Positions 8,157 to 19,900 of a stretch of DNA of 64,000 bases are shown here, one piece after another. Both the position numbers and the translations under genes were made by a program. The stretch lies in NCBI GenBank assembly GCA_020634625.1, contig JACKBJ010000006.1, positions 112,129-176,128 on the forward strand. The letters are read 5' to 3'. How positions within the stretch are numbered: the stretch's first letter is position 1; the number at the start of each line of letters is the position of its first letter. The notes under the pieces are model-generated. The model ran no database searches and was not told where the DNA came from. It saw only the letters and a list, made by a program, of their open reading frames with translations. The stretch comes from Caldilineae bacterium. GTDB taxonomy: Bacteria; Chloroflexota; Anaerolineae; Epilineales; Epilineaceae.

Positions 8157-9787
8157 GCCAGCGGCTGGACCGCCGGCGCGGGAGCCGCGCCTGGCGGCGT
8201 TGCGCGGTCCCGCCAGGTCGGCGGCTAGCCCTGTGCAGGGGAGGGCCGCGGTCCGCCCTGTGGATCACGCTGGTGGCGGTCTGGCTGGTCGGCTGCGGCG
8301 GCCCGGAGGCGACGGCGCCCCCGAGCGCCACCCGCGGCCCGGTGGCCAGCGCCACCTCGAGCGCGACGGCCAGCGCCAGGGCCCGCCCGACCGCGACGGC
8401 CTCGCCGCGCCCGAGCCCCAGCGCGACGCCGACGGCTTCGGCCACGCCCGAGCCGCCCTATGCGGCGCTGGCCTGGCGAGGCGGCGGTCGGCGTGTCTGG
8501 GGCCTGCAGCTGGGCCTCGAGTACGACGCCCAGCGCCAGGCCGAGGCCAAGGCGCGCGCGCTGCCGCTGGCCCGGGAGGCCGGCCTGTCCTCCATCCGCA
8601 CCACGCTGCGCTGGGACGCCATCGAGCCGCAGAACGTCGGACCCGGCGCCTACGACTGGGCCGCCACCGATCGCAAGCTGGCCGACTACAGCGCCGCCGG
8701 CTTCGACCTGCTGGTCTCGATCGTGGCCTATCCGGCCTGGGCCACCGAGTATCAGTGCGGCGGCGGCTTGTTGCCGGGCATGGAGCCCGAGTGGCGTGAG
8801 CTGGTTCGAACGGTCGTCGCGCGCTACAGCCAGCCGCCCTACCGGGTGGTCGCCTGGGAGATCGGCAACGAGGTCGACGGCGAGTCGCTGGTGCGCGAGG
8901 ACGACCGCTCGCGGCCGGCCGACTGGGGCGGCGGCCAACCCACCACGCCCTATGGCGGCTGCTGGGGCGGACGCGCCGAGGCCTACGCCGAGTTCCTGCG
9001 CATCGCCGACGAGGCGGCCAAGTCGGTCCATCCGGGCATCCCGGTGACCCTGGGCGGGCTGGCCTACGCCGACGTCAACGGCTGGTTCGACATGGCCTTC
9101 CTGGACGCGCTGCTGGCGGCCGGCGGCGGCGAGCACTTCGACTTCCTGGGTTACCACTGGTTCCCCAACGTGCGCGATGCCTTCCCGGAGCTGCCGGACG
9201 GTCCGGAGAAGCTGCGCCGGCTGATGGCGATCCTGGCGCGGCATGGCCAGTCCAAGCCGATCTGGCTGACCGAGACCTACCGCTTCAGCGTGGCCGGCCA
9301 GCCGGCCACGCGGCTCCGGCAACGCGACTACCTGACCCGCGAGCTGGTCGAAGTCCTGGCTGCCGGCCCGGTGGAGCGGGTCTACTGGTACAGCTTCGTC
9401 GACTTCCCGGCCGGCTACTCCGACAACGAGCGCGGCATCCTCGACGCCGCGTTCGCGCCCAAGCCGGCCTTCCCGGTGCTGGCCTATACGCTCGACTACA
9501 CGCAGGGCGCCGCCGAGGACCTGTCCCGGGACGCGATCCGGGCCTACCGCTTTCGCAGGCTCGGCGCCCCGGGCCAGACGCTCATCGCCTGGACGCTGGA
9601 CGGCGCGCCGGCGATCCTCGAGCTGCCGGCGGAAGGGGCGGAACCGGCGCACCTGACCTGGTTCCCGGACGACCTGCTGTCCAGCGGCGCCTGCTGCGCC
9701 GAAGCCGAGCTGCCGCCCGAGGGCGGCGTCTACCACCTCGAGCTGGGCGCCGATGCGCGCTACGTGGCCATCGGGCGGGCGCGCTGA
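8153..9787 (+). CDS. lipoprotein glycoside hydrolase (GH39/GH5-like TIM barrel)
   Basis: From the GTG at 8153, which overlaps the putA stop as GTGA, the product is 544 aa. A basic N terminus leads into the hydrophobic stretch ALWITLVAVWLVGCGG, whose LVGC is a good lipobox. A Ser/Thr/Ala/Pro-rich linker of about 50 residues follows, then a (beta/alpha)8 domain. The two clan GH-A carboxylates are visible: acid/base Glu240 in AWEIGNEVDG and nucleophile Glu374 in IWLTETYRF. IRTTLRWDAIEPQ is the typical start of such barrels. The substrate is unknown, though beta-glycosides of plant or microbial polysaccharides are likely. The coupling to putA is odd, since the functions look unrelated. The exact start is uncertain because the upstream coding sequence constrains the ribosome site. 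Confidence 0.8.
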   Translation: MSQRLDRRRGSRAWRRCAVPPGRRLALCRGGPRSALWITLVAVWLVGCGGPEATAPPSATRGPVASATSSATASARARPTATASPRPSPSATPTASATPEPPYAALAWRGGGRRVWGLQLGLEYDAQRQAEAKARALPLAREAGLSSIRTTLRWDAIEPQNVGPGAYDWAATDRKLADYSAAGFDLLVSIVAYPAWATEYQCGGGLLPGMEPEWRELVRTVVARYSQPPYRVVAWEIGNEVDGESLVREDDRSRPADWGGGQPTTPYGGCWGGRAEAYAEFLRIADEAAKSVHPGIPVTLGGLAYADVNGWFDMAFLDALLAAGGGEHFDFLGYHWFPNVRDAFPELPDGPEKLRRLMAILARHGQSKPIWLTETYRFSVAGQPATRLRQRDYLTRELVEVLAAGPVERVYWYSFVDFPAGYSDNERGILDAAFAPKPAFPVLAYTLDYTQGAAEDLSRDAIRAYRFRRLGAPGQTLIAWTLDGAPAILELPAEGAEPAHLTWFPDDLLSSGACCAEAELPPEGGVYHLELGADARYVAIGRAR

Positions 9788-9839
9788 GCCGTCCCGATGG
9801 CACGGCGCAGCGTCCGCCCGCATGGCGACGGTCGCTCGA

Positions 9840-9868
9840 TTGAACTCCCGGCTGGAGGGTGATAGAAT
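9840..9868 (+). promoter_or_regulatory. candidate sigma-70 promoter for nuoN
   Basis: TTGAAC at 9840-9845 and TAGAAT at 9863-9868 have an ideal 17-bp spacer. They end 33 bp before the nuoN ATG. This suggests nuoN and the Fe-S gene are transcribed on their own rather than from the upstream hydrolase. Confidence 0.6.
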
Positions 9869-9901
9869 CGCGCCGTTCAGCCACCGACCGCCGGAGATCC
9901 C

Positions 9902-11521
9902 ATGCTCGCCCAAGACCTCAACGCGTTGCTCCCGATGCTCGTCCTGGCCGGCACGGCGCTCGTCGTGCTGGGGGTCGACTGGTTCCTGCCCGAGGGCGAG
10001 TCGCGCATCCTCGGTGGGCTGTCGATGCTGGGCCTGGCCCTCGCGGGCGGCCTGGTCTGGCGGGGCTGGGGGGCGGTCGGATCCGGCGTCGGCGCCTTCG
10101 GCCGCGGTGTGAGCGTGCCCGGGGGACCGCCGGCGGTGTTCCTGGTGCAGGTCGACAAGCTGGGCCTCTTCGTCGCCGGCATCCTCGTGCTGGCCGCGCT
10201 CCTGGTGCTGCTCCTCGGCGTCGACTACCTGCGCCGCTGGCCGGGCCTGGCACGGGTCGAGTACTTCGTGCTGCTGCTGGTCGCCACCGCCGCCATGATG
10301 CTGCTGGCGGTCGCCAACGACCTGGTGCTGGTCTTCCTGGCCATCGAGACCTTCTCGATCGCCCTCTACGTGCTCTCGGGCTTCCTGCGCGGCCATCGCT
10401 TCAGCCAGGAGGCCGCCTTCAAGTACTTCGTGCTGGGCGCCTTCTCGGCCGGCTTCCTGCTCTACGGCATCGCGCTGGTCTACGCCGCCACCGGCACCAC
10501 CAACCTGACGCTGATCGCCTGGGTGCTCGAGGGCGAGATCCACGCCCTGCCGCCCCTGCTCTTCGTGGGCTTCGGCTTGATGCTGGTCGGCCTGGGCTTC
10601 AAGGTCGCGATGGCCCCCTTCCACCAGTGGACGCCCGACGTCTACGAGGGCGCGCCGACCACCGTGACGGCCTTCATGGCCGCCGGCACCAAGGCCGCCG
10701 CCTTCGCGGCGCTCATCCGGATCCTGTGGTCCGGCTTCGGCCCGGTGGCTCCGGCCTGGGCGCCGCTGCTGGCCAGCCTGGCGCTGCTGACGATGGTCGT
10801 GGGCAACCTGGCGGCCCTGGTCCAGGTCGATCTCAAGCGCATGCTGGCCTTCAGCGCCGTCGCCCACGCCGGCTACCTGCTGGTGGCGGTGGTCGCCGGC
10901 GGCCCGGCGGGCGACGGCGCGGCCCTGTTCTACCTGCTGGCCTATGCCTTGATGAACCTGGGCGCCTTCGGCGTTCTGATGGCCATCGGGCCGGTCGGCC
11001 CGGAAGGTCGCGATGCCACCAATCTGGCCGATCTGAAGGGCCTGGCGCGCCGCCACCCCGGCCTGGCGCTGGCGCTGGCGATCTTCCTGCTCTCGCTGAC
11101 CGGCCTGCCACCCATGATCGGCTTCCTGGGCAAGTGGTACATCTTCCAGGCCGCCGTCGGCAGCGGCTACACCTGGCTGGCGGTGGCGGTGATGGTCAAC
11201 AGCGTCGTCTCGGCCTTCTACTACCTGCGCCCGATCGTCCTGATGACCATGGCCGAGGCCGAGCCGGACCTGCCGGCGATCACGGTGCCCACCGCCAGCG
11301 CCATGGCCATCGCCGTCAGCGCGCTCCTGGTCGTCACGGCGCTGATCCTGGGCCAGCCGCTGGTCTCGGCCGCGCAGGCCTCGGCCCTGGCCGGCCCGCG
11401 TCTGCTGAGCGCGGACGAGGCCGCGCCGGCCGGCACGCTGTTCATGGGCGTGCCCGACGCGATGAACGTCCGGGTGCAGGCCAAGGCCACCCGCGCCGCG
11501 GCCGCCACGCCGACGCCCTAG
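9902..11521 (+). CDS. nuoN: NADH-quinone oxidoreductase subunit N
   Basis: The 539-aa integral membrane protein is the NuoN antiporter-like subunit of complex I. About 14 hydrophobic segments are visible. The proton-channel signatures are LVFLAIETFSIALYVLSGF (membrane Glu), FKYFVLGAFSAGFLLYGIAL (Lys), PFHQWTPDVYEGAPT, AALVQVDLKRMLAFSAVAHAG and GLPPMIGFLGKWYIF. It is somewhat longer than the usual 480-500 aa because of a loop near residues 55-80. A GGAGATCCC region precedes the ATG. No other nuo gene lies in the window, which is unusual since nuoN normally closes a nuo operon. The following Fe-S oxidoreductase, 80 bp downstream, may be its functional partner. Confidence 0.95.
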   Translation: MLAQDLNALLPMLVLAGTALVVLGVDWFLPEGESRILGGLSMLGLALAGGLVWRGWGAVGSGVGAFGRGVSVPGGPPAVFLVQVDKLGLFVAGILVLAALLVLLLGVDYLRRWPGLARVEYFVLLLVATAAMMLLAVANDLVLVFLAIETFSIALYVLSGFLRGHRFSQEAAFKYFVLGAFSAGFLLYGIALVYAATGTTNLTLIAWVLEGEIHALPPLLFVGFGLMLVGLGFKVAMAPFHQWTPDVYEGAPTTVTAFMAAGTKAAAFAALIRILWSGFGPVAPAWAPLLASLALLTMVVGNLAALVQVDLKRMLAFSAVAHAGYLLVAVVAGGPAGDGAALFYLLAYALMNLGAFGVLMAIGPVGPEGRDATNLADLKGLARRHPGLALALAIFLLSLTGLPPMIGFLGKWYIFQAAVGSGYTWLAVAVMVNSVVSAFYYLRPIVLMTMAEAEPDLPAITVPTASAMAIAVSALLVVTALILGQPLVSAAQASALAGPRLLSADEAAPAGTLFMGVPDAMNVRVQAKATRAAAATPTP

Positions 11522-11601
11522 ACTCCGCCGGCGGCCGCGAGCCGGCCCCGGCCGGCCGCGTCGATCGCCCGCACGGATCCACCGCCCCTGGGGAGAGGAC
11601 C

Positions 11602-13740
11602 ATGAGTGACGCGCTCGACCGCTGCCGCATCCTGGATGGCGCCGGCAACCTGATCGGCCCGGTTCGGCCGACCTTCTGCAACGTCCCGCCCTGGGCCGAG
11701 GCGATGCTGTACGTCTTCAGCGTGCTGGCCATCGGCATCTTCGCCTATGGCATCTGGCGTCACTGGCGGGTCTGGCTGGCCGGCCAGGGCGCCGTCCCCG
11801 AGCGCAACACCGGCCATTCGTCCGCTCGGCTGCGCAACCTGCTGCGCTACGGCCTGGCCCAGCGCAAGACGGTCGAGCGGCGCTACCCGGGCGTCTTCCA
11901 CAACGGCATCTTCTACGGGTTCGGGCTGCTCTTCATCGGCACCGTGCTGGCCACCGTCGACTGGGACATCACGCGGCTGACCGCCACGCGGCTCCTGGGG
12001 GCCGAGGGCATGCTGGCCGGCCGGATCCTGACCGGCGGCTTCTACCTCGGCTACGAAGCGCTGCTCGACCTGGCCGGCCTGCTCGTCACCATCGGCCTCC
12101 TGGTGGCCATCTGGCGCCGCTACATCCAGGAGCCGCACCACGTCAAGGGCGCCTGGGACTTCGTGCTCTGGAGCCTGCTGTTCATCAACGTCAGCGGCTT
12201 CCTGGTCGAGGGGCTGCGGCTCTACATCACCACGGTCTCGAGCGAGCAGCAGGTGCTGCCGCTGGCCTGGCGGCAGTGGTCCTGGGTCGGCAACGGGATG
12301 GCCGAGCTGATCATGCGCCAGGCCGGTTTCACGCTGCGCCCGGCGGCGGAGCAGGCCCACCTCTGGCTCTGGCTGGCCCATTCGGTGGGCTCGCTGCTCT
12401 TCATCGCCGCGATCCCCTACACCAACGCCGTGCACATGTTCACCATCTCCGCCAACGCCTGGTTCAAGAGCGGCGAGGCGATCATCCCCGGCGCCGCCCT
12501 GCAGGCGATCGACCTTGAGAACGCCGAGGTCTGGGGTGTCGGCAGCACCGCCCACCTGAGCTGGAAGCAGCGCCTCTCGGCCGACAGCTGCGTGCGCTGC
12601 GGTCGCTGCGAGACGGTCTGCCCGGCCTACATGAGCGGCACGCCGTTGAACCCGAAGCAGATCATCGTCACCCTCTCGGAGCAGCTGCGGCTGGAGGCCG
12701 ACGCCGGGCCCTTCGCCGTCGACGGCACGAGCGGCCAGATCATCGTCGGCGACGGCCTGCTGGTGGGCGGCGACGCGCTCTTCGCCTGCACCACCTGTGC
12801 CGCCTGCGTGCAGGTCTGCCCGGCCTTCATCGAGATCGTCGACGACATCGTCGACATGCGCCGCTACCTGACCCTGAACGAGGGCGCCCTGCCCGGCACC
12901 TCGTCGACCTCGCTGAAGAACATGGGCTCGGCCGGCAACCCCTGGGGCTATGCCCAGGAGGATCGCCTGAACTGGGCCGATGGCCTGGACCTGCCGGTGG
13001 CCGAGCCCGGCAAGCACTACGAGGTGCTGTACTGGGTCGGCTGCTCGGCCAGCTACGATGCCCGCAACCAGAAGATCGCCCGATCGATGGTCAAGCTGAT
13101 GCAGGCGGCCGGAGTGGACTTCGCCGTCATGCGCGAGGAGAGCTGCACCTGCGAGAGCGCGCGCCGGCTGGGCGAGGAATACCTGTACCAGACGGCGACC
13201 GAGCTCAACATCGCCAGCATGCAGCAGTACGACTTCGACCGGGTCGTCTGCCACTGCCCGCACTGCTTCAACACCATCGCCAACGAGTATCCGCAGTTCG
13301 GCGGCGACTTCGAGGCCATCCACCACTCGCAGCTGATCGCCGAGCTGGTGGCGGCCGGCCGCCTGAGCGCCGAGGGCGAGGGCCAGCGCGTCGTCTTCCA
13401 CGACAGCTGCTACCTGGGCCGCTACAACGGCGAGTACGAGGCGCCGCGCGAGGTCCTCAAGGCGGCCGGCGTCGACCTCGTCGACCCGGTTCGCAGCCGC
13501 GAGAGCGGGCTCTGCTGCGGTGGCGGCGGCGGCAAGATGTGGTTCGAGGGCGCCTCCGAGCGCGACGTCAACCTGATCCGCATGGAGGAGCTGCTCGAGA
13601 GCAAGCCCGACACCGTCGGCGTGGCCTGCCCCTTCTGCCTGACGATGATGGACGATGCCGCCAAGAGCCTGGGCGCCGAAGGGGTCAAGGTGCTGGACAT
13701 CAGCGAGGTCATGGCCGCCGGGCTGGATCGGTCGATGTAG
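11602..13740 (+). CDS. membrane-bound (Fe-S) oxidoreductase, HdrD/GlpC-like with NarI-like N terminus
   Basis: The 712-aa protein has three parts. Residues 1-300 form a five- to six-helix cytochrome b/NarI-like membrane domain with His-containing helices (HNGIFYGFGLLFIG, LWLAHSVGSLLFIAAI). Residues 325-410 hold two 4Fe-4S clusters, with Cys330/333/336/340 (CVRCGRCETVCP) and Cys396/399/402/406 (CTTCAACVQVCP). Residues 460-712 carry two CCG cysteine-rich domains (ESCTCESARR, CHCPHC; HDSCYLGRYN, GLCCGGGGGKMW, CPFC). This layout matches the (Fe-S)-binding proteins that take electrons from ETF, lactate or glycerol-3-phosphate modules and reduce quinone. GGGGAGAGG precedes the ATG. Its place after nuoN suggests quinone-linked respiration; the donor is not in the window. 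Confidence 0.9.
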   Translation: MSDALDRCRILDGAGNLIGPVRPTFCNVPPWAEAMLYVFSVLAIGIFAYGIWRHWRVWLAGQGAVPERNTGHSSARLRNLLRYGLAQRKTVERRYPGVFHNGIFYGFGLLFIGTVLATVDWDITRLTATRLLGAEGMLAGRILTGGFYLGYEALLDLAGLLVTIGLLVAIWRRYIQEPHHVKGAWDFVLWSLLFINVSGFLVEGLRLYITTVSSEQQVLPLAWRQWSWVGNGMAELIMRQAGFTLRPAAEQAHLWLWLAHSVGSLLFIAAIPYTNAVHMFTISANAWFKSGEAIIPGAALQAIDLENAEVWGVGSTAHLSWKQRLSADSCVRCGRCETVCPAYMSGTPLNPKQIIVTLSEQLRLEADAGPFAVDGTSGQIIVGDGLLVGGDALFACTTCAACVQVCPAFIEIVDDIVDMRRYLTLNEGALPGTSSTSLKNMGSAGNPWGYAQEDRLNWADGLDLPVAEPGKHYEVLYWVGCSASYDARNQKIARSMVKLMQAAGVDFAVMREESCTCESARRLGEEYLYQTATELNIASMQQYDFDRVVCHCPHCFNTIANEYPQFGGDFEAIHHSQLIAELVAAGRLSAEGEGQRVVFHDSCYLGRYNGEYEAPREVLKAAGVDLVDPVRSRESGLCCGGGGGKMWFEGASERDVNLIRMEELLESKPDTVGVACPFCLTMMDDAAKSLGAEGVKVLDISEVMAAGLDRSM

Positions 13741-13791
13741 CCGGCGTGCAGAGTCCGGCGTCGATGCCGCCGATCAGTTTCTGGCGTGGCC

Positions 13792-13820
13792 GTATCCAGC
13801 GCTTCGAATACACGTTAAGT
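13792..13820 (+). promoter_or_regulatory. upstream element shared with the second giant DUF11 gene (copy 1)
   Basis: This stretch contains GCGCTTCGAATACACGTTAA, nearly the same as the element at 21125-21154. It retains only a partial version of the palindrome seen there. It lies about 170 bp upstream of the 13993 start. TTAAGT at its end could act as a -10 box. Conservation between two otherwise dissimilar leaders argues for an operator or promoter shared by the pair. Confidence 0.55.
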
Positions 13821-13992
13821 CCCTCTGGAGTCGGTCTGCGCCGGCCCACCGCGCCCTAGGCCAGTATGGCTTGGGACCTGCCAATTCCAGGGCCGATCGA
13901 TCGGCCTTCGCTCCACCTGCCGGCCTGCTCGATAACCTGATGGCTGGCCAGATCACGGAGCCTGCCCCGTTGCCCCCCAGGAGCAAACCCAG

Positions 13993-16900
13993 ATGAACCG
14001 ACCCGCTCAGATCGCGATCTGCACGCTGGGCCTCGTGGCCCTTGCCTTGGCGTGGACGCCAACCTCGGCTGCCCCGCTCGGCCCGCTCTCGGCAGCGACG
14101 AGCCAGGCCCTCGCGGCCTCGCCGCTCGATCGGACGGTCGTCGATGCGACCGAACCAGTCGCCGATGGGCGGCCGGCTTCGCCCGACGCGACGTCGGCCG
14201 ACCTGTCCATACGGATCGTTCCGCAGAAGGCAGCCGGTGGCTCGCAGCCCAACGCTGGGTCGCTTGGGTCCGACCAGAGCGATCCGCCGCCGAACACGGT
14301 CTGGGCCGGTAACGAGATCGTCTACGGGGTCGTGGTCTCCAACAGCGGTCCGGATTCGGCGACCGACGTGGTCGTCACCGTCGACCTGCCGCTCGGGGTG
14401 CGCTACCTGGCCGATACCGGCGGCTGTGTCCGCACCGGCCTCAATCCGGCCGGCGGCGATCGCCTGCGCTGCGAGCTCGGAACGCTCGCGCGCTTCGACG
14501 TCATCGAGTTCGAAGTCAAGACGCGCGTCGATCCGACGCTGGTGCGCAACGAGCCCACCGGCACCAAGGTCGTGACGGCCGAGGTTTCGGTGACGAGCGC
14601 GACGGGCGATCCGAACCTGCAGAACAACAGCGACGAAGCCAGCTGCTTCGTCCAGGACCTGGCCGATCTGAAGGTCACCAAGCTGGTCGAGCCGACCACG
14701 ACGGTGCGGGCCGGCGACACCTTCACCTACACCATCTTCGTCGACAACTTCGGGCCGAGCGCGGCGCGCAACGTGACGATCACCGACACGCTGCTCTCGA
14801 GCGCCAACGTCTCGATCCAGAGCTGCGCCTTCTCGGTGTCGCAGGGCGGCGGGTCGATCACGCAGTTCACCTGCACCACCGGCAACCTGGTGTCGACGCA
14901 GTTCGGCTCGGACATCGGCACGATGCGCACGAACTTCGTCGAGCCGCTCTCGCCGCAGAGCCAGGGTCGCCTGCGGGCCTCCTTCCGGCTCAAGGCGCTG
15001 CAGGCGATGGACGTGACGAACACGGTGCGCGTGACGGCCAACACGCCGGACCCGGACATGGCGAACAACATGGCCATGAGCGGGATCGCCGTGACGGCGA
15101 CGGCGGACCTGGTGTTGACCGCGCCCTGCGATCCGGACAGCATGCGGGCGGGCGAGAGCACCACCTGCACCTTCCGCGTGACCAACAACGGCCCCTCGCG
15201 GGCCGAGGGCACGCGGATCGAGCTGACCGTGCCGGCGGTCTTCGAGGTCCTGACGCTCAGCGGCACCCGACCGGGCGGCGCGGCCGGCTGCAACGCCGGC
15301 ACGGTCGGCGACCCGGGCGACCCGGCCAGCTGCGACTTCGGTCGGCTGGGCATGGGGCAGAGCGGGACGATGGTGATCGAGCTGCGGTCGCGGCCCGACG
15401 CCGTCACCGACAACGTCAGCGATCGCCTCGACGTCCAGATCGATGCGGTGGCCCGGTCGACGACCTTCGACCCGAACCTGGCCAACAACTTCGGCTTCGA
15501 GCCGGTGGAGCTGCGCGCCGAGGCCGACCTCCGGCTGCAGAAGTTCGCCGTCGGCATCCCGCTGGCCGGCCGGGAGTTCCACTACGAGTACCAGGTGCAC
15601 AACGAGGGGCCCTCGGTGGCGCGGGACGTGACCCTGCGCGACTTCCTGCCCCGCGAGCTGGTGTTCCTGAGCGCCCAGGTCGACCTGGAGGGCGCGGCCG
15701 GCGGCGTGCCGCTGGCCTGCGACGTCACGGTCGGCAGCAACGCCCTGTTCTGTCCGCTGGGCGACATCCCGCCCACCGACGGGACGCCGGTGTACGTCTT
15801 CGTCAACGTTCGGATCCCGTCCAGTGTTCCGGGCGGCACGTTTCTGACCAACAGCGCCGACCTGTTCCTGACCGATACGCCCGATCCTGATACGCAGAAC
15901 AACACTGCCGACGTCAACGTGCTGGTGCGCAGCGAGGCCGAGCTGGCGGTGGTCAAGACCGCCTCGGACCTGAACCCGGCGGCCGGTGAGCAGCTGATGT
16001 ACACGGTCTCGGTGACCAACAACGGCCCCTCGGACGCCTTCGACGTGGAGGTGACCGACCAGCTGCCGCAGGGCTTCAACTACGTGGCCGACTCGGACCA
16101 CTGCGTCGAGGCGCCGGTGGGCTCGGGCAGCCTGACCTGCCGCCCGGCGGGCAGTGACCCCACCTGGATCCTGCCGGCGGGGCAGACGGTGACCTTCGAC
16201 ATCCTGGTCGAGCTGGACCAGTCGGTGATCAAGGACGAGCAGCGGACGAACGAGGCCTGTGCCTTCGCCGAGAACGCCGGCGAGGTCGAGGCCTGCGGCG
16301 ACGTCACGGTGCGCATCGACCGGGTGGCCGACCTGCGGATCCGCAAGTTCGGCAAGCCGGACAACACGGTGCGGGCCGGCGAGCCGCTGACCTACACGCT
16401 GTTCGTGGACAACCTGGGGCCGAGCTTCACCACGCCGGTGGTGGTGACCGACACCATCATCTCCGACAAGCCCTTCTACCTCTTGGGCATCGAGCCGGAC
16501 CTGACGCACCAGTACGCGGTGGTTTGCCGCTACGAGTCGCGCGATCCGTTCTCGGACCTGGTGCTGTTCTCGGGTGAGGTGCCGCCGGGCATCGCGGCGC
16601 CGATCGGGCCGCTGCCAGGCAACCTGACGGTGACCTGCAACAACGCCAGCGGCGGTGGGATGCAGGTGTTCGGGCCGTCGAACGACCCGGCCAACGGCCC
16701 GGGGCGCTGGATGGTCAACATCGCGGTGATGAGCAACCTGACCTCGTCGATCAACAACCTGGCGACGGTGGCCGGGCCGGACTACGACCCGGACCCGACG
16801 AACAACATCGACGAGACGGCGCACTCGATCCAGGACATCTCGGACGTCTTCGTGGACAAGTTCTCCTTCGGTCAGGTGACCCAGCCGGGCTGCCCGCCGG

Positions 16901-19900
16901 AGTCGGTCGAGATGGACGGGATGGTGACGGCCGGCAACCCCCTGCGCTGGACGATCGCGGTGGGCAACGAAGGGCCCTCGCCGGCCGAGAACATGAAGAT
17001 CATCGACCGGCTGCCGAAGTGGATCACCGTGACCGACTACGAGGTGATCGACGGAGCGGGCAACATCGTGGGCGACTGCCAGACCGGGGCGCCGGGCGAC
17101 CCGCTGGACCGGCTGACCTGCGGCTTCGGCGACCTGTCGCCGGTGCCGGCATCGGCGACCGCCACGCGCTGGATCAACATCGAGGCGATGGTGGATCCGG
17201 GCGCGCCGGAGGGCGCGATCCTGGAGAACGACGTCATGGTGATGTCGGACTTCCTGGACACCGACAACTCGAACAACTTCGCCAGCTCGCTGACGACGGT
17301 CAAGACGGCGGCCGACCTGGCGGTGATCAAGACGCACAAGCCGGATCCGGTGGTGGCGGGCGAGGCGCTGCGCTACACGGTGACGGTGGTCAACAACGGG
17401 CCGTCCAACGCCAAGAACGTATCGGTGGCCGACCAGCTGCCCATGCAGGTGCGCTACCTGAGCGCGCAGACGAACCCGAAGAGCGCCTACGCGGCGTCCT
17501 GCGGCTACAACCCGCTGATGCGGATGGTGACCTGCAACCTGGGCACGCTGCCGGCGGGCGCGACGGCGATCTTCGACGTCGATGTGACGGTGAACCCGGA
17601 CGCCGTGCCCTCGGGCCAGGCGGCGACGATCATCGACAACGGCGTGATGGTGATGAGCGACACCTTCGATCCCTGCGAGGTCAACAACAGCTTCGTGGAT
17701 CGGACGAACGTGCGGCGCCAATCGTCGGTGAAGGTGGCCAAGAGCGACAGCCCGGACCCGGTGCTGGCGGGCACGGAGGTGACCTACCACATCCGCTTCG
17801 ACAACGGCGGCCCGAGCACGGCCACCAACGTGGTGGTGCGCGACCAGCTGCCGGCGGGGCTGAGCTACGTGCGCTGCGAGCCGGCCGACCCGGCCAACCA
17901 GGTGACCTGCGTGAACCTGGGCGGCGGGCTGGTCGAGGTGACGGAGATCAAGCAGGCCGGAGCGGTGGTCTGGAACAACACCCAGGGCACGCTGCTGAAC
18001 GACCTGAATCCGGGCGAGGCCTACAGCTTCGACCTGGTGGCCTTCGTGAGCGAGGGCTACGTGCTGGACGGGCTGGGCGACCTGGGGCCGGGCACCTGCC
18101 GGGCGCTGGCGGACGCGGCGCGCTATCCGCACTTCGCCTTCGACCGGGCCACGGTCTCGGCGCTGACGAGCAACGCCAACATCGGCGAGTGCACGCGGGT
18201 GGACGCGGCGGCCGACCTGCAGGTGGAGAAGACGGACCTGGTGGACCTGGGCCTGGGCCCGGAGAACGCCTACCTGGCCTGTGACCAGGTGGCGCCGGGC
18301 GGGATGATCACCTACACGTTGACGGTGACCAACCATGGGCCGTCGGACGCGGCCGAGGTGGTGCTGACGGACTACCTGCCGGAGGAGTTCCTGGCGGTGG
18401 ACCCGGCGCAGGTGCTGGTGCAGGTGCTGGACGGCGAGGGCGTCGTGGAGGAGGTGCGCGACGACGGCCGGATCACGGTGGTGCTGGGCAACGACCCGGC
18501 ACGGCTGGGGGTCCGGGCCGGGCAGGACCAGCTGGGTCGGATCAACGACGGCGAGAGCGCGTCGGTGGTGATCGCGGTGATGGTGCGCCGCGACGCGCCC
18601 TGCGGCGGGATCGTGCGCAACGAGGCGGTGGTGACGACGCGCCGCAACGATACGCTGTGGCCGCCCTTGGGCGGCTTCGGCTCGACGCGCACGCCGACGG
18701 CCGACCCGGAGCCGGCCAACAACGGCGTGACCGAGACGACGACGATCGAGTGCCCGAGCGTGAAGGTGACCAAGACGGTGAGCTACGACGGGACCTGCCC
18801 GGGCGTGGCCTACCCGACGGTGCTGCCGACTGGCGTGCCGGTGACCTTCTGCTTCGAGGTGACGAACACGGGCACGACCTACCTGGACGAGATCCAGCTG
18901 ACCGACACGCTGGACACGCGGACGACGATGCCGACGGTGATCTTCACCGACACGATCCGCTTCGGGCGCGACCCGAAGGTGCCGGTGGCGCCGGGCGAGA
19001 CGGTGAAGCGGCAGGTGACGGTGCCGAGCCTGTACAAGGAGTGCGGGACGGCGACCGACACGGTGGTGGTGGTGGCCAACCCGGTGAACTCGGGACGGAC
19101 GGACCTGCCCTGCCTGCCGCTGGTGAGCGACTCGGACACGCGGAACATCAACATCCCCTGCGCGGGGGTGGACTGGCGCATCGCGCTGCCGATCCTGGAG
19201 TCGAACGAAGGCGCGGAGTGCGAGGCCTGGCTGCAGGTGCAGAACGTGGGTGACGTGGACACGAAGGCGGTGCTGGTGGTCTGGGGCGACCCGGGCTTCT
19301 GCCCGCCGCAGTCGGCCGGGCCGCTGAAGGTGGAGTGCACGGGCCTGCTGCGGCCGGGCTCGGCCTGGAGCTTCGCGGCGGGCCAGATGCCGGCCGGGGC
19401 GCGCAGCGCGATCGCGTACGCGATGAACGCGCAGGACGTGGTGGCCGACTTCGACGGGAACAACCGACTCTTCGCGGACGTGGTCTGCGGGGCGCTGTTC
19501 GACTACATCGTGGGCGACCACGACCGCTGGGCGACCTTTGACCGGGCCTACCGGCTGGGCGACCTGTGGCGCGGCCCACGGGACTTCAGCGGGCAGCAGC
19601 TGGTGCTGGACTTCGGGGCGCACCAGGGCGAGCCGCTGACGGTGTCGGTGAACCGCAGCTGTCCGGACGCGGGCGACCCGAACGCGAAGTCGAACGCGGC
19701 CTACACCGGCCTGTCGCGGGACCAGATGGGCGTGCGCGATCCGTACTCGGGCGCCTACATGTACTACGCGCCGCTGATCTTCGCCAGCAACGCGGGGCTG
19801 AACACGACGCTGTACCTGCAGAACCTGGGCGAGGAGTGCTCGAGCCTGGAGATCTGGCTGAAGGGGCAGGACAACTGCCTGCGGCCGATCATCGGCGACA

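Noticed and set aside
9859..13740. One long plus-strand frame running through nuoN and the Fe-S gene
   Set aside because: Its first 580 codons are in the wrong frame relative to nuoN, which has all family motifs in another frame. The true Fe-S gene starts at 11602 with a strong ribosome site.
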